From NCBI GenBank assembly GCA_016215145.1, contig JACRLA010000467.1, positions 1 through 5,414 on the forward strand: DNA of 5,414 bases, written 5' to 3'. Below the pieces are notes generated by a model that saw only the letters and a program-made list of their open reading frames with translations, was not told the DNA's origin and made no database searches. This stretch comes from Chloroflexota bacterium. GTDB taxonomy: Bacteria > Chloroflexota > Anaerolineae > Anaerolineales > VGOW01. Made by a program: the position numbers and the translations under genes. Shown here in pieces: positions 1 to 5,389 of this stretch. Position 1 is the stretch's first letter; every line of letters starts with the position of its first letter.

Positions 1-1
1 A

Positions 2-301
2 GCCGTTGCAAAATTAATTCTCGAATCGGTGAAAGAGAAAATTCAAAACGGCTCGCCGCTTGTTAAAATCGGCGGCTTGTTGGTGCGCCCCACCCTGCGG
101 AGTTTGCGCGCGCTGCTCGACCCCAGCGAAGAAGGCGCGGCGCCATTGTTGGGCGCGAACGGTTTAGTCTTCATCGGTCACGGTAGTTCAAACGCGGTGG
201 CGATCAAGAATGCCATCCGCGTTGCCAAACAAGCGGCACAGGCAAACATTTTAAATTCGATCCGCGATGAGATCGCCCGCACGTTAGCGAAGGCAAATTA
301 A
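2..301 (+). CDS. plsX: Phosphate acyltransferase PlsX, C-terminal part (5' end outside window)
   Basis: The reading frame is open from base 2, so the gene enters from the left and only about the last 99 residues are present. A GTG at 29 lies inside the gene and should not be taken as its start. The stretch GAAPLLGANGLVFIGHGSSN, followed by an alanine-rich helix (AIKNAIRVAKQAAQANI), is the characteristic C-terminal signature of PlsX. The preceding segment with LLVRPTLRSLRALLDPSEEG also fits the family. PlsX converts acyl-ACP and inorganic phosphate into acyl-phosphate, the donor used by PlsY in phosphatidic acid synthesis, and acts as a peripheral membrane enzyme. The gene ends in TAA two bases before the fabF start, so the two are almost certainly co-transcribed. 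The N-terminal part, which forms much of the active site, cannot be judged here. Confidence 0.93.
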   Translation, partial: AVAKLILESVKEKIQNGSPLVKIGGLLVRPTLRSLRALLDPSEEGAAPLLGANGLVFIGHGSSNAVAIKNAIRVAKQAAQANILNSIRDEIARTLAKAN

Positions 302-303
302 CC

Positions 304-1563
304 ATGAACACTTCACGTAAACGAGTCGTCGTTACAGGTCTAGGGGCGATTACACCTTTGGGTTTAACCGTCACAGAATTTTGGGATGGGTTGAGCAATA
401 GCCGCAGTGGAATCAACCGCATCACCCAATTTGACGCCACCGGATTCGATTGCCAGATCGCCGGAGAAGTTAAAGGATTCGATCCAGCGAAATATATGGA
501 TCACAAAGAAGCGCGTCGTATGGCGCGTTGTTCGCAATTCGCTATCGCCGCCGCGAAGGACGCCATCGGCGACGCGGGCTTGAGCTATCCGTTTGAGGAT
601 GCCATGAGCGAGCGCGTTGGAGTTTTGATCGGCACGGCGATTGGTGGATTTGAAAAAGGTGATGAGGCGGTCAACGAATTTCGTTCTAAAAAATCGGTGC
701 GCGCCGGTCCCTTTGCCATCACCGGCTGCATCCCCAATGCGCCCGCCTTTCACGTCGCGCGCACATTTTTAGCGCACGGACCTTTGCTCACACTCGTCAC
801 CGCTTGCGCCACCGGCACGCAATCGCTTGGCGAAGCCACCGAGATCATCCGGCGCGGCGCAGCAGACATCATGTTCGCCGGAGGCACCGAAGGCATCATC
901 GGCGATTTTTCGATTGCCGGTTTTTCCGGAATGAAAGCCTTGCCCATCCATTACAACGACGCGCCCGAAAAAGCGTCGCGCCCATTTGATAAAGATCGTG
1001 AGGGCTTTGTATTCTCCGAAGGATGCGGCGTGGTGGTGTTAGAAGAATTGGAACACGCCAAAGCGCGCGGCGCAAAAATTTATTGCGAGGTGGTGGGCGC
1101 CGCCGCTTCCAGTGACGCCTTCCACGTTGCCCAACCGGATCCATCGGCGCAAGGCGCGATCCGATCTATGACGTGGGCATTGCGCGACGCGCAGGTCGAT
1201 CCGAAAGAAGTGGGTTATATCAACGCACATGGATCGAGTACGCCCATCAACGATCCGTTAGAGACAATGGCGATCAAAAAAGTATTTGGCGAAGCGGCGT
1301 ATAACATCCCGGTCACTTCTACCAAATCTATGATCGGTCATCCGATGGGCGCCTCGGGCGCGCTTGAAGCGATTGCTTGTATTAAAACGATTGAGACAGG
1401 CGTGATCCATCCTACACTCAACCTCGACACCCCCGACCCCGAATGTGATCTCGATTACGTTCCCAACGTGGCTCGGCAAGCAAACGTGCGCGTCACGTTG
1501 TCAAACTCCTTCGGCTTGGGCGGGCAGAATGCCTGTTTGGTGTTGAGGAAGTTTGAAAATTGA
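304..1563 (+). CDS. fabF: Beta-ketoacyl-ACP synthase II (FabF)
   Basis: This complete 419-residue protein has the usual FabF length. It catalyses decarboxylative Claisen condensation of malonyl-ACP with acyl-ACP in cytosolic type II fatty acid synthesis. The thiolase-fold Cys-His-His triad is visible: nucleophile Cys168 in VTACATGTQS, His309 in NAHGSSTPIND, and His346 in TKSMIGHPMGASG with Lys341 just before it. The central PEKASRPFDKDREGFV stretch and the C-terminal glycine loop (NSFGLGGQNA, about 401-410) are also typical. The ATG at 304 is preceded by GAAGG (289-293) about ten bases upstream, and the N-terminus RVVVTGLGAITPLG matches the family start. One oddity is Leu405 in the GFGG loop, where E. 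coli FabF has the gatekeeper Phe400. It sits directly behind plsX with no fabD, fabG or acpP between. An alternative reading is a FabF-like paralogue of specialised chain length. Confidence 0.95.
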   Translation: MNTSRKRVVVTGLGAITPLGLTVTEFWDGLSNSRSGINRITQFDATGFDCQIAGEVKGFDPAKYMDHKEARRMARCSQFAIAAAKDAIGDAGLSYPFEDAMSERVGVLIGTAIGGFEKGDEAVNEFRSKKSVRAGPFAITGCIPNAPAFHVARTFLAHGPLLTLVTACATGTQSLGEATEIIRRGAADIMFAGGTEGIIGDFSIAGFSGMKALPIHYNDAPEKASRPFDKDREGFVFSEGCGVVVLEELEHAKARGAKIYCEVVGAAASSDAFHVAQPDPSAQGAIRSMTWALRDAQVDPKEVGYINAHGSSTPINDPLETMAIKKVFGEAAYNIPVTSTKSMIGHPMGASGALEAIACIKTIETGVIHPTLNLDTPDPECDLDYVPNVARQANVRVTLSNSFGLGGQNACLVLRKFEN

Positions 1564-1568
1564 AAGGA
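1564..1568 (+). promoter_or_regulatory. Weak Shine-Dalgarno-like AAGGA upstream of the receiver gene
   Basis: AAGGA lies just after the fabF stop, about 17 bases before the ATG at 1586, which is longer than ideal. The GAGGAA at 1545-1550 is only two bases from the alternative TTG at 1553, too close to serve it. This spacing, plus the normal receiver N-terminus, favours the ATG at 1586. Translation may also rely on ribosomes finishing fabF. Confidence 0.35.
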
Positions 1569-1585
1569 AAACACGTCTACATTCT

Positions 1586-2005
1586 ATGTCAACTATCCTA
1601 CTCGTCGAAGATAACCGCATTGACGAAACACTCATCCGTCAAATCCTCAAAGAAGATGGGTTCGAGGACGATCAAGTGATCTCTGCCCGCGACGGACTCG
1701 AAGCGCTCGATTACCTCTTTGGCAGCGGCGCCTACGCCGGACGCAATGCTAACGCTCTCCCGTCACTGATGATTCTCGATCTGCACTTGCCAAAGATCAG
1801 CGGCTTGGAAGTGCTTAAACGAGTCCGCTCTGACCCGCGCACTCTTAACTTGCCCGTCGCCATTTTTTCTTCATCGCTCGACACCGACGATCTAATCACC
1901 AGTGACGGTCTCGGCGTCACCTCCTACATTCACAAATCGTCTAATCTCACCGCCTACGCCGCCGACGTGCGCGAACTCGTCCATCACCTCAAAGAAAATA
2001 AATAA
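1586..2005 (+). CDS. Stand-alone receiver-domain response regulator (Rcp/CheY type)
   Basis: This 139-residue protein is a single receiver (REC) domain with no output domain. The acidic pocket is Glu8-Asp9 (ILLVEDN), and the phospho-acceptor is Asp65 in LMILDLHLPKISGLEVLK. The hydroxyl switch residue is in the AIFSSS stretch (Ser95 or Ser96), with Tyr114 and the conserved Lys117 near the end. The long insertion before the acceptor strand (DYLFGSGAYAGRNANALPS) and the RSDPRTLNLPVAIFSS wording are typical of Rcp1-like regulators, which often partner bacteriophytochromes or hybrid kinases. No kinase is in the window, so the partner is unknown. I chose ATG 1586 over TTG 1553 because receivers begin a few residues before ILLVEDN. 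Lys117 is followed by Ser rather than the usual Pro. The stop overlaps the next start by one base (TAATG), implying translational coupling. Confidence 0.9.
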   Translation: MSTILLVEDNRIDETLIRQILKEDGFEDDQVISARDGLEALDYLFGSGAYAGRNANALPSLMILDLHLPKISGLEVLKRVRSDPRTLNLPVAIFSSSLDTDDLITSDGLGVTSYIHKSSNLTAYAADVRELVHHLKENK

Positions 2006-2694
2006 TGCGACTCCTTACAAACGAAAAACTTATCAAACGAAATGCCGCCATTGGCAAATACACCGTCATCGGCGGGCTGGCTATTCTCATCGGCGGGCTC
2101 ATCGTCTCCTTCACCAAACAAAACGATCCCGACTGGCAGCTCGTCCCCTTCTACACACTGCTCGTCGGCTTCCTACTCTCCAACGTCGGCACGTATTACT
2201 TCAACCGCTACGTGCGCGAGCCGCGCGCCGATCAAGCACTCGAAGGCGCGCTCAAAGGCAGCGATGATCGTTACTACTTTTATAACTATCGCTTGCCCGC
2301 CTCGCACGTCGTCGTTTGCCCGGCAGGCATCTACGTCATCGTTCCAAAATTTCAAGCAGGCAAAGTAGAGTGGGACGGCAAACGCTGGAAACATCACGGC
2401 GCAAGTTTATTCCGCAGCATCTTCGGTCAAGAAGGGTTGGGCAACCCCAACAGCGAAGTCGCATCCGAGATCGCCGCGCTCTCAAAATTTCTGGCGAAAA
2501 AAGTTGGCGGTGAACTCACTCCGGTGCAAGGGCTGATCGTTTTCTACAGCCCGCAAGCGCAAGTCGAAGCGAAGAACGCCCCCATCCCTGCCATGCACAT
2601 CAAGCAGCTCAAAGAATATCTGCGAAAGCTCCCCAAAGGTCCCTCGCTCAACAACGAACAGATCGCCAAACTCAATGAGGCAATCGGCGCGTAA
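2005..2694 (+). CDS. Two-helix membrane protein with a NERD-like soluble domain
   Basis: The 229-residue protein starts at the ATG of a TAATG overlap with the receiver gene. Two hydrophobic segments lie near the N-terminus (about 17-36 and 46-64), separated by a short polar loop with KQNDPD. This predicts a hairpin in the membrane with both ends on the same side. Residues about 75-185 form a soluble domain. Its ASHVVVCPAGIYVIVPKFQAGKVEWDGKRW segment (about 99-128, written here as a description of the strand-loop-strand) resembles the core of nuclease-related NERD domains, where DHVVVGPxGVFVIExK is usual. The acidic residues of that core appear as Ser100 and Val113-Pro114 here, while Lys115 is kept, so nuclease activity is doubtful. 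The tail is charged and helical. The NERD assignment is from remembered motif shape and is moderate; a plain hypothetical membrane protein is the alternative. Its coupling to a response regulator suggests a shared process. Confidence 0.72.
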   Translation: MRLLTNEKLIKRNAAIGKYTVIGGLAILIGGLIVSFTKQNDPDWQLVPFYTLLVGFLLSNVGTYYFNRYVREPRADQALEGALKGSDDRYYFYNYRLPASHVVVCPAGIYVIVPKFQAGKVEWDGKRWKHHGASLFRSIFGQEGLGNPNSEVASEIAALSKFLAKKVGGELTPVQGLIVFYSPQAQVEAKNAPIPAMHIKQLKEYLRKLPKGPSLNNEQIAKLNEAIGA

Positions 2695-2709
2695 TTTTTT
2701 TGATCCATC

Positions 2710-3438
2710 ATGGATGCGTCGGAATACGACAACATCGCCCAACTCGAAGATGCCCATTGGTGGTATCGCGGCATGGCGGCGATCAGTCTTGATCTGATTC
2801 GATCACAGCTGCGCGCGCCGATTCGATTCCTTGATGCCGGATGCGGCACGGGCGGCATGTTGCGCCGCCTCTCCCCCTTTGGCGTTGGATTTGGAATTGA
2901 CTTTTCTCCGCTCGCCCTCGCCCATGCCCATCGCAAAACCCCAAACGATCTCTGCCGCGCCTCAATTACCCAATTACCATTTACCAATGATTCTTTTGAT
3001 CTCATCACCTCATTCGACGTTCTCTATCATCGCGCCATCGCCGACGATCAAACCGCGCTCAATGAAATCGCCCGTCTACTTAAACCCAACGGCATCGCCC
3101 TCATCCGCCTCCCCGCGTTTGAATCACTTCGCGGCGCGCACGATCAACTTGTCCACACGCGGCAGCGTTACACCGCAAATGAATTGCGTCAGAAGTTGAA
3201 CAAGGCAGGTTTCAAAATCAAACGTCTCACCTACGCCAACTTTTTTCTCTTCATCCCCATCTACCTCACCCGCATCTGGCAACTCTCTCACAGCAAAAAA
3301 GAATCTTCTGACGTAGAATTACCGTCATCGGTCATCAATAGCATTTTAGAATTGCTGCTCACCATCGAATCGCTTTTAATTAGATACGTTGATCTTCCGT
3401 TTGGAGTCAGTTTGTTTGCCTTAGCCATGAAAGAATAA
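2710..3438 (+). CDS. Class I SAM-dependent methyltransferase (methyltransferase type 11-like)
   Basis: This complete protein has 242 residues. The SAM-binding glycine loop is LDAGCGTGGM (41-50), the acidic residue at the end of strand 2 is Asp64 in GIDFSPLAL, and the strand 4 region is FDLITSFDVLYH (96-107). It is followed by LLKPNGIALIRLPA, the usual methyltransferase strand 5 wording. An N-terminal WWYRGM motif (17-22) is common in methyltransferases found beside glycan glycosyltransferases. A hydrophobic aromatic patch around 167-180 and further hydrophobic segments near the C-terminus could place it at the membrane or against a lipid-linked substrate. The substrate cannot be read from the sequence. 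No Shine-Dalgarno is evident in the 15-base gap upstream, which is mostly T. Its stop codon abuts the glycosyltransferase start, so the two products are likely made together and may act on the same lipid or sugar. Confidence 0.88.
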   Translation: MDASEYDNIAQLEDAHWWYRGMAAISLDLIRSQLRAPIRFLDAGCGTGGMLRRLSPFGVGFGIDFSPLALAHAHRKTPNDLCRASITQLPFTNDSFDLITSFDVLYHRAIADDQTALNEIARLLKPNGIALIRLPAFESLRGAHDQLVHTRQRYTANELRQKLNKAGFKIKRLTYANFFLFIPIYLTRIWQLSHSKKESSDVELPSSVINSILELLLTIESLLIRYVDLPFGVSLFALAMKE

Positions 3439-4167
3439 ATGCTCAAAAGCATCTCCGTCTTCTTCCCCGCCTACAACGACGCTGGAACGATCTCCACTAT
3501 GATCATCCGCGCCGCGCAGACGTTGACAACCCTCACCGACGATTACGAGATCATTGTGATCAACGACGGCTCAACCGACGACACCGGAAGCATCTTAGAT
3601 GAGATGGCAAAACATTACCCGACGACACTTCGCATCTTTCATCGCGCTCAACCGAGCGGATACGGCGGCGTGTTGCGGGCGGGTTTTCTCGCCGCGCAAA
3701 AAGAATGGGTCTTCTACACCGACGGCGACGCGCAATACGACGCGCGCGAACTAGCATTACTCGCCCAAGCCGTCACAGATAAAGTAGATATGGCGCAGGG
3801 CTACAAAATCAAACGACACGATCCATTTCATCGCGTGATCATCGGCATCCTGTATCAATACTTCGTCAAAATTATTTTCGGTCTCTCCATCCGCGACGTG
3901 GATTGTGACTTTCGTTTGATGCGCCGCAAAATTTTTGACCATATAGAATTAGAATCCATCACCGGCACGATCACCTTTGAGATGGTCAAAAAAATCCAAG
4001 ACGCCGGATATAAAATTGTCGAGGTGCCTGTGCATCACTGGTATCGTCAATACGGGCAATCGCAATTTTTCAACTTTCCCCGTGTCGCCCGCACGCTCGT
4101 TGCGCTGTTGGGGTGGTGGTGGCGGCTTGTAATTAAAAAGGAGCATTTGAAAACAACGAAGGGGTGA
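3439..4167 (+). CDS. Family 2 glycosyltransferase, polyprenyl-phosphate sugar transferase-like (DPM1-like)
   Basis: This 242-residue protein has a GT-A fold. The N-terminus SVFFPAYND leads to the nucleotide-binding NDGSTDDT (42-49), the metal-binding DGD at 95-97 within TDGDAQYD, and RDVDCDFRLMRR (152-163), where acceptor-side catalytic residues sit in DPM1-like enzymes. The WYRQYGQSQFFNF stretch (201-213) is also characteristic of that group. It lacks the two to four C-terminal membrane helices of GtrB or ArnC types, though a short hydrophobic tract (about 219-232, with WWW) could touch the membrane. The likely reaction is transfer of a sugar from a nucleotide donor to a polyprenyl phosphate or similar carrier; the sugar is unknown. 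The ATG follows the upstream TAA with no gap. The stop TGA at 4165 lies inside a G-rich 8-base repeat tract, so the last residues (TKG) may have been set by that repeat. Confidence 0.9.
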   Translation: MLKSISVFFPAYNDAGTISTMIIRAAQTLTTLTDDYEIIVINDGSTDDTGSILDEMAKHYPTTLRIFHRAQPSGYGGVLRAGFLAAQKEWVFYTDGDAQYDARELALLAQAVTDKVDMAQGYKIKRHDPFHRVIIGILYQYFVKIIFGLSIRDVDCDFRLMRRKIFDHIELESITGTITFEMVKKIQDAGYKIVEVPVHHWYRQYGQSQFFNFPRVARTLVALLGWWWRLVIKKEHLKTTKG

Positions 4168-4193
4168 AAAGGTGACAAGGTGCAGGGGTGATC
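4157..4193 (+). repeat. G-rich 8-base tandem tract, copy 1
   Basis: Units are TGAAAAGG (4165-4172), TGACAAGG (4173-4180) and TGCAGGGG (4181-4188), with a leading CGAAGGGG (4157-4164) and a trailing TGATC. All fit TGNNNNGG or a close variant. The stop codon of the glycosyltransferase is the TGA of the first full unit. The order of units and the closing TGC(A/G)GGGGTGATC recur at 5247-5283. Strongly purine-rich on the coding strand. Confidence 0.75.
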
Positions 4194-4195
4194 TT

Positions 4196-4230
4196 TTCAT
4201 CCTTCATAATTCATCCTTCATAATTTATGA
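4196..4230 (+). repeat. TTCATNN heptad tract before the epimerase start
   Basis: Four heptads alternate TTCATCC and TTCATAA (4196-4202, 4203-4209, 4210-4216, 4217-4223), making an exact 14-base direct repeat, and a degenerate fifth unit TTTATGA carries the ATG of the next gene at 4227. No Shine-Dalgarno sequence is left room for. Possible pairing of UUCAUCC with the upstream GGGUGAA (4162-4168) gives seven base pairs with one G-U, which is suggestive only. Confidence 0.8.
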
Positions 4231-5225
4231 ACGACTTGACTTCTCATTTCCCCTCACGTTCTGTCTTAATCACCGGCGGTCTCGGTTTCATTGGCAGCAA
4301 CTTGGCGCGGCGGCTGGCAGATCTAAATGCCCGCGTCACCGTGATCGATTCGCTCATCCCCGAATACGGCGGCAAGCTGTTCAACATCGCCGGATACGAA
4401 GACACGATCAAAGTCAACATCGCCGACGTGCGCGACGAACACAGCATGGATTATCTGGTGCGCGGGCAGGATTTTATTTTCAATCTCGCCGGGCAGTTAA
4501 GCCACATTGATTCAATGCGCGACCCCTACACCGATCTGGAGATCAATTGCCGCAGTCAACTTTCGATTTTAGAAGCGTGTCGCAAGAATAATCCGCAAGC
4601 GCGTCTCATCTACTCTGGCACGCGGCAGGTGTATGGCAAGCCTCACTACTTGCCGGTAGATGAAAAACATTTGGTGGATCCGGTGGACGTGAACGGCGTG
4701 AACAAAGTAGCGGGCGAGTGGTATCACATCGTCTATCATCGGGCGTACGGACTCCGCGCCACATCCCTTCGTCTGACTAACACTTACGGTCCCCGCATGA
4801 GAGTCGTGGACGCCCGACAAACGTTTTTGGGAATCTGGATTCGCCGCATGATCGAAGGCGAAGAGATTATGATCTACGGCGACGGCGAACAGAAACGCGA
4901 TCTCAATTACGTGGACGACGTGGTGGACGTATTGCTGATGACTGCCGCCAACGATTCGACGATTGGCGAAATTTACAATCTCGGCGGCGACGAAATTGTC
5001 TCGCTCAAAACTTTAGCGCAGGTATTGATCGAAGCGAACAACGGTGAAGGCAAATCGAAACTCATTCCATTTCCCCCGGAACAAAAAGCCATTGACATCG
5101 GCGACTACTACGGCGATTACTCCAAGATCAAGCAAGCGTTAGGCTGGCAGCCGAAGGTGGGTTTGGCGGAGGGGCTGAGGCGCACGTTGGAGTATTATCG
5201 TTTGCATCGTGATGTGTATTGGTAA
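4227..5225 (+). CDS. NAD-dependent epimerase/dehydratase, extended SDR family (nucleotide-sugar enzyme)
   Basis: This complete 332-residue protein has typical extended-SDR length. It shows the Rossmann loop GGLGFIG (17-23), Asp41 at the end of strand 2 (preference for NAD), FNLAGQ (85-90), Ser130 and Thr132 in IYSGTRQVYG, and the substrate-domain motifs LRLTNTYGPRM (181-191) and LNYVDDVVDVL (226-236). Such enzymes oxidise a nucleotide-bound sugar and then epimerise or dehydrate it. The usual catalytic YxxxK reads NGVNK (156-160): Lys160 is kept but the Tyr is Asn156. This may be a feature of its subfamily, and the exact substrate cannot be named. The frame is closed by TAA at 4221-4223, so ATG 4227 is the only sensible start; it sits in a heptad repeat without Shine-Dalgarno. 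It likely supplies a sugar for the upstream glycosyltransferase, possibly with the partial gene downstream. Confidence 0.9.
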   Translation: MNDLTSHFPSRSVLITGGLGFIGSNLARRLADLNARVTVIDSLIPEYGGKLFNIAGYEDTIKVNIADVRDEHSMDYLVRGQDFIFNLAGQLSHIDSMRDPYTDLEINCRSQLSILEACRKNNPQARLIYSGTRQVYGKPHYLPVDEKHLVDPVDVNGVNKVAGEWYHIVYHRAYGLRATSLRLTNTYGPRMRVVDARQTFLGIWIRRMIEGEEIMIYGDGEQKRDLNYVDDVVDVLLMTAANDSTIGEIYNLGGDEIVSLKTLAQVLIEANNGEGKSKLIPFPPEQKAIDIGDYYGDYSKIKQALGWQPKVGLAEGLRRTLEYYRLHRDVYW

Positions 5226-5233
5226 GAAATAAA

Positions 5234-5278
5234 GGGGGGGAAAAGAAAAAGGGGTGAAGGGGTGAAAAGGTGCGGGGG
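5234..5278 (+). other. Four G-runs with G-quadruplex potential
   Basis: G-runs at 5234-5240 (seven), 5251-5254 (four), 5259-5262 (four) and 5274-5278 (five) lie within 45 bases just after the epimerase stop. Intervening lengths are 10, 4 and 11 bases, longer than in the most stable quadruplexes. The tract could fold in DNA or in the transcript. It overlaps the 8-base repeat tract described separately. Confidence 0.3.
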
Positions 5279-5283
5279 TGATC
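5247..5283 (+). repeat. G-rich 8-base tandem tract, copy 2
   Basis: Units are AAAAGGGG (5247-5254), TGAAGGGG (5255-5262), TGAAAAGG (5263-5270) and TGCGGGGG (5271-5278), followed by TGATC (5279-5283). The 17 bases 5256-5272 are identical to 4158-4174, and the end matches 4181-4193 except one A/G difference. Copy 1 has an additional TGACAAGG unit instead of the TGAAGGGG repeat. This tract lies wholly between genes. Confidence 0.78.
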
Positions 5284-5288
5284 GTTTA

Positions 5289-5376
5289 TTCGGTGTTCAT
5301 TGTCTCATTGTTCATTGTTCATTGTCTCATTGTTCATTGTTCATTGTCTCATTGTTCATTGTTCATTGTCTCATTA
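5289..5376 (+). repeat. 22-base tandem repeat array, four units, built from TTCATTG heptads
   Basis: Each unit is TTCATTG twice and then TCTCATTG. Units lie at 5289-5310 (first heptad TTCGGTG, two differences), 5311-5332, 5333-5354 (identical to the previous one) and 5355-5376 (last base A). Two further loose heptads follow, TTCGTTC (5377-5383) and TTCATTA (5384-5390), ending at the start codon of the next frame. The near-perfect identity of the middle units indicates recent slippage-type amplification. There are no spacers, so it is not a CRISPR. The 22-base period is about two helical turns, so a binding protein could meet every unit on one DNA face, but no protein is indicated. Confidence 0.9.
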
Positions 5377-5389
5377 TTCGTTCTTCATT

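Noticed and set aside
364..753. Open frame of 129 codons on the - strand opposite fabF
   Set aside because: It lies wholly inside a clear fabF, has no recognisable domain, and is explained by codon bias of the true gene.
1553..1585. Longer TTG start for the receiver gene
   Set aside because: It would overlap fabF, its Shine-Dalgarno candidate is only two bases away, and the added residues are not part of a receiver fold.
1902..2267. Overlapping + strand frame of 121 codons across the receiver and NERD-like genes
   Set aside because: Very Arg/Thr/His-rich low-complexity translation without a ribosome site; typical shadow frame.
2695..2709. T-rich run after the NERD-like gene as a rho-independent terminator
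   Set aside because: A run of T is present but I see no GC-rich hairpin directly before it, and the next gene starts within 15 bases.
2544..3008. Open frame of 154 codons on the - strand across the NERD-like and methyltransferase genes
   Set aside because: It overlaps two well-supported genes, carries no motif and is Arg/Ser-rich in the way shadow frames are.
4172..4510. + strand frame of 112 codons starting in the repeat tract before the epimerase
   Set aside because: It begins in the repeats and runs out of frame through the epimerase Rossmann region; no domain.
4157..5283. Insertion sequence or composite transposon around the epimerase
   Set aside because: The flanking repeats are short, low-complexity and lack transposase, terminal inverted repeats or target duplications.
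5289..5376. CRISPR array
   Set aside because: Units are contiguous with no unique spacers, and no cas gene is nearby.
5289..5376. Plasmid-type iterons or a replication origin
   Set aside because: The 22-base period is suggestive, but no rep or dnaA gene, AT-rich melting region or DnaA boxes are seen.
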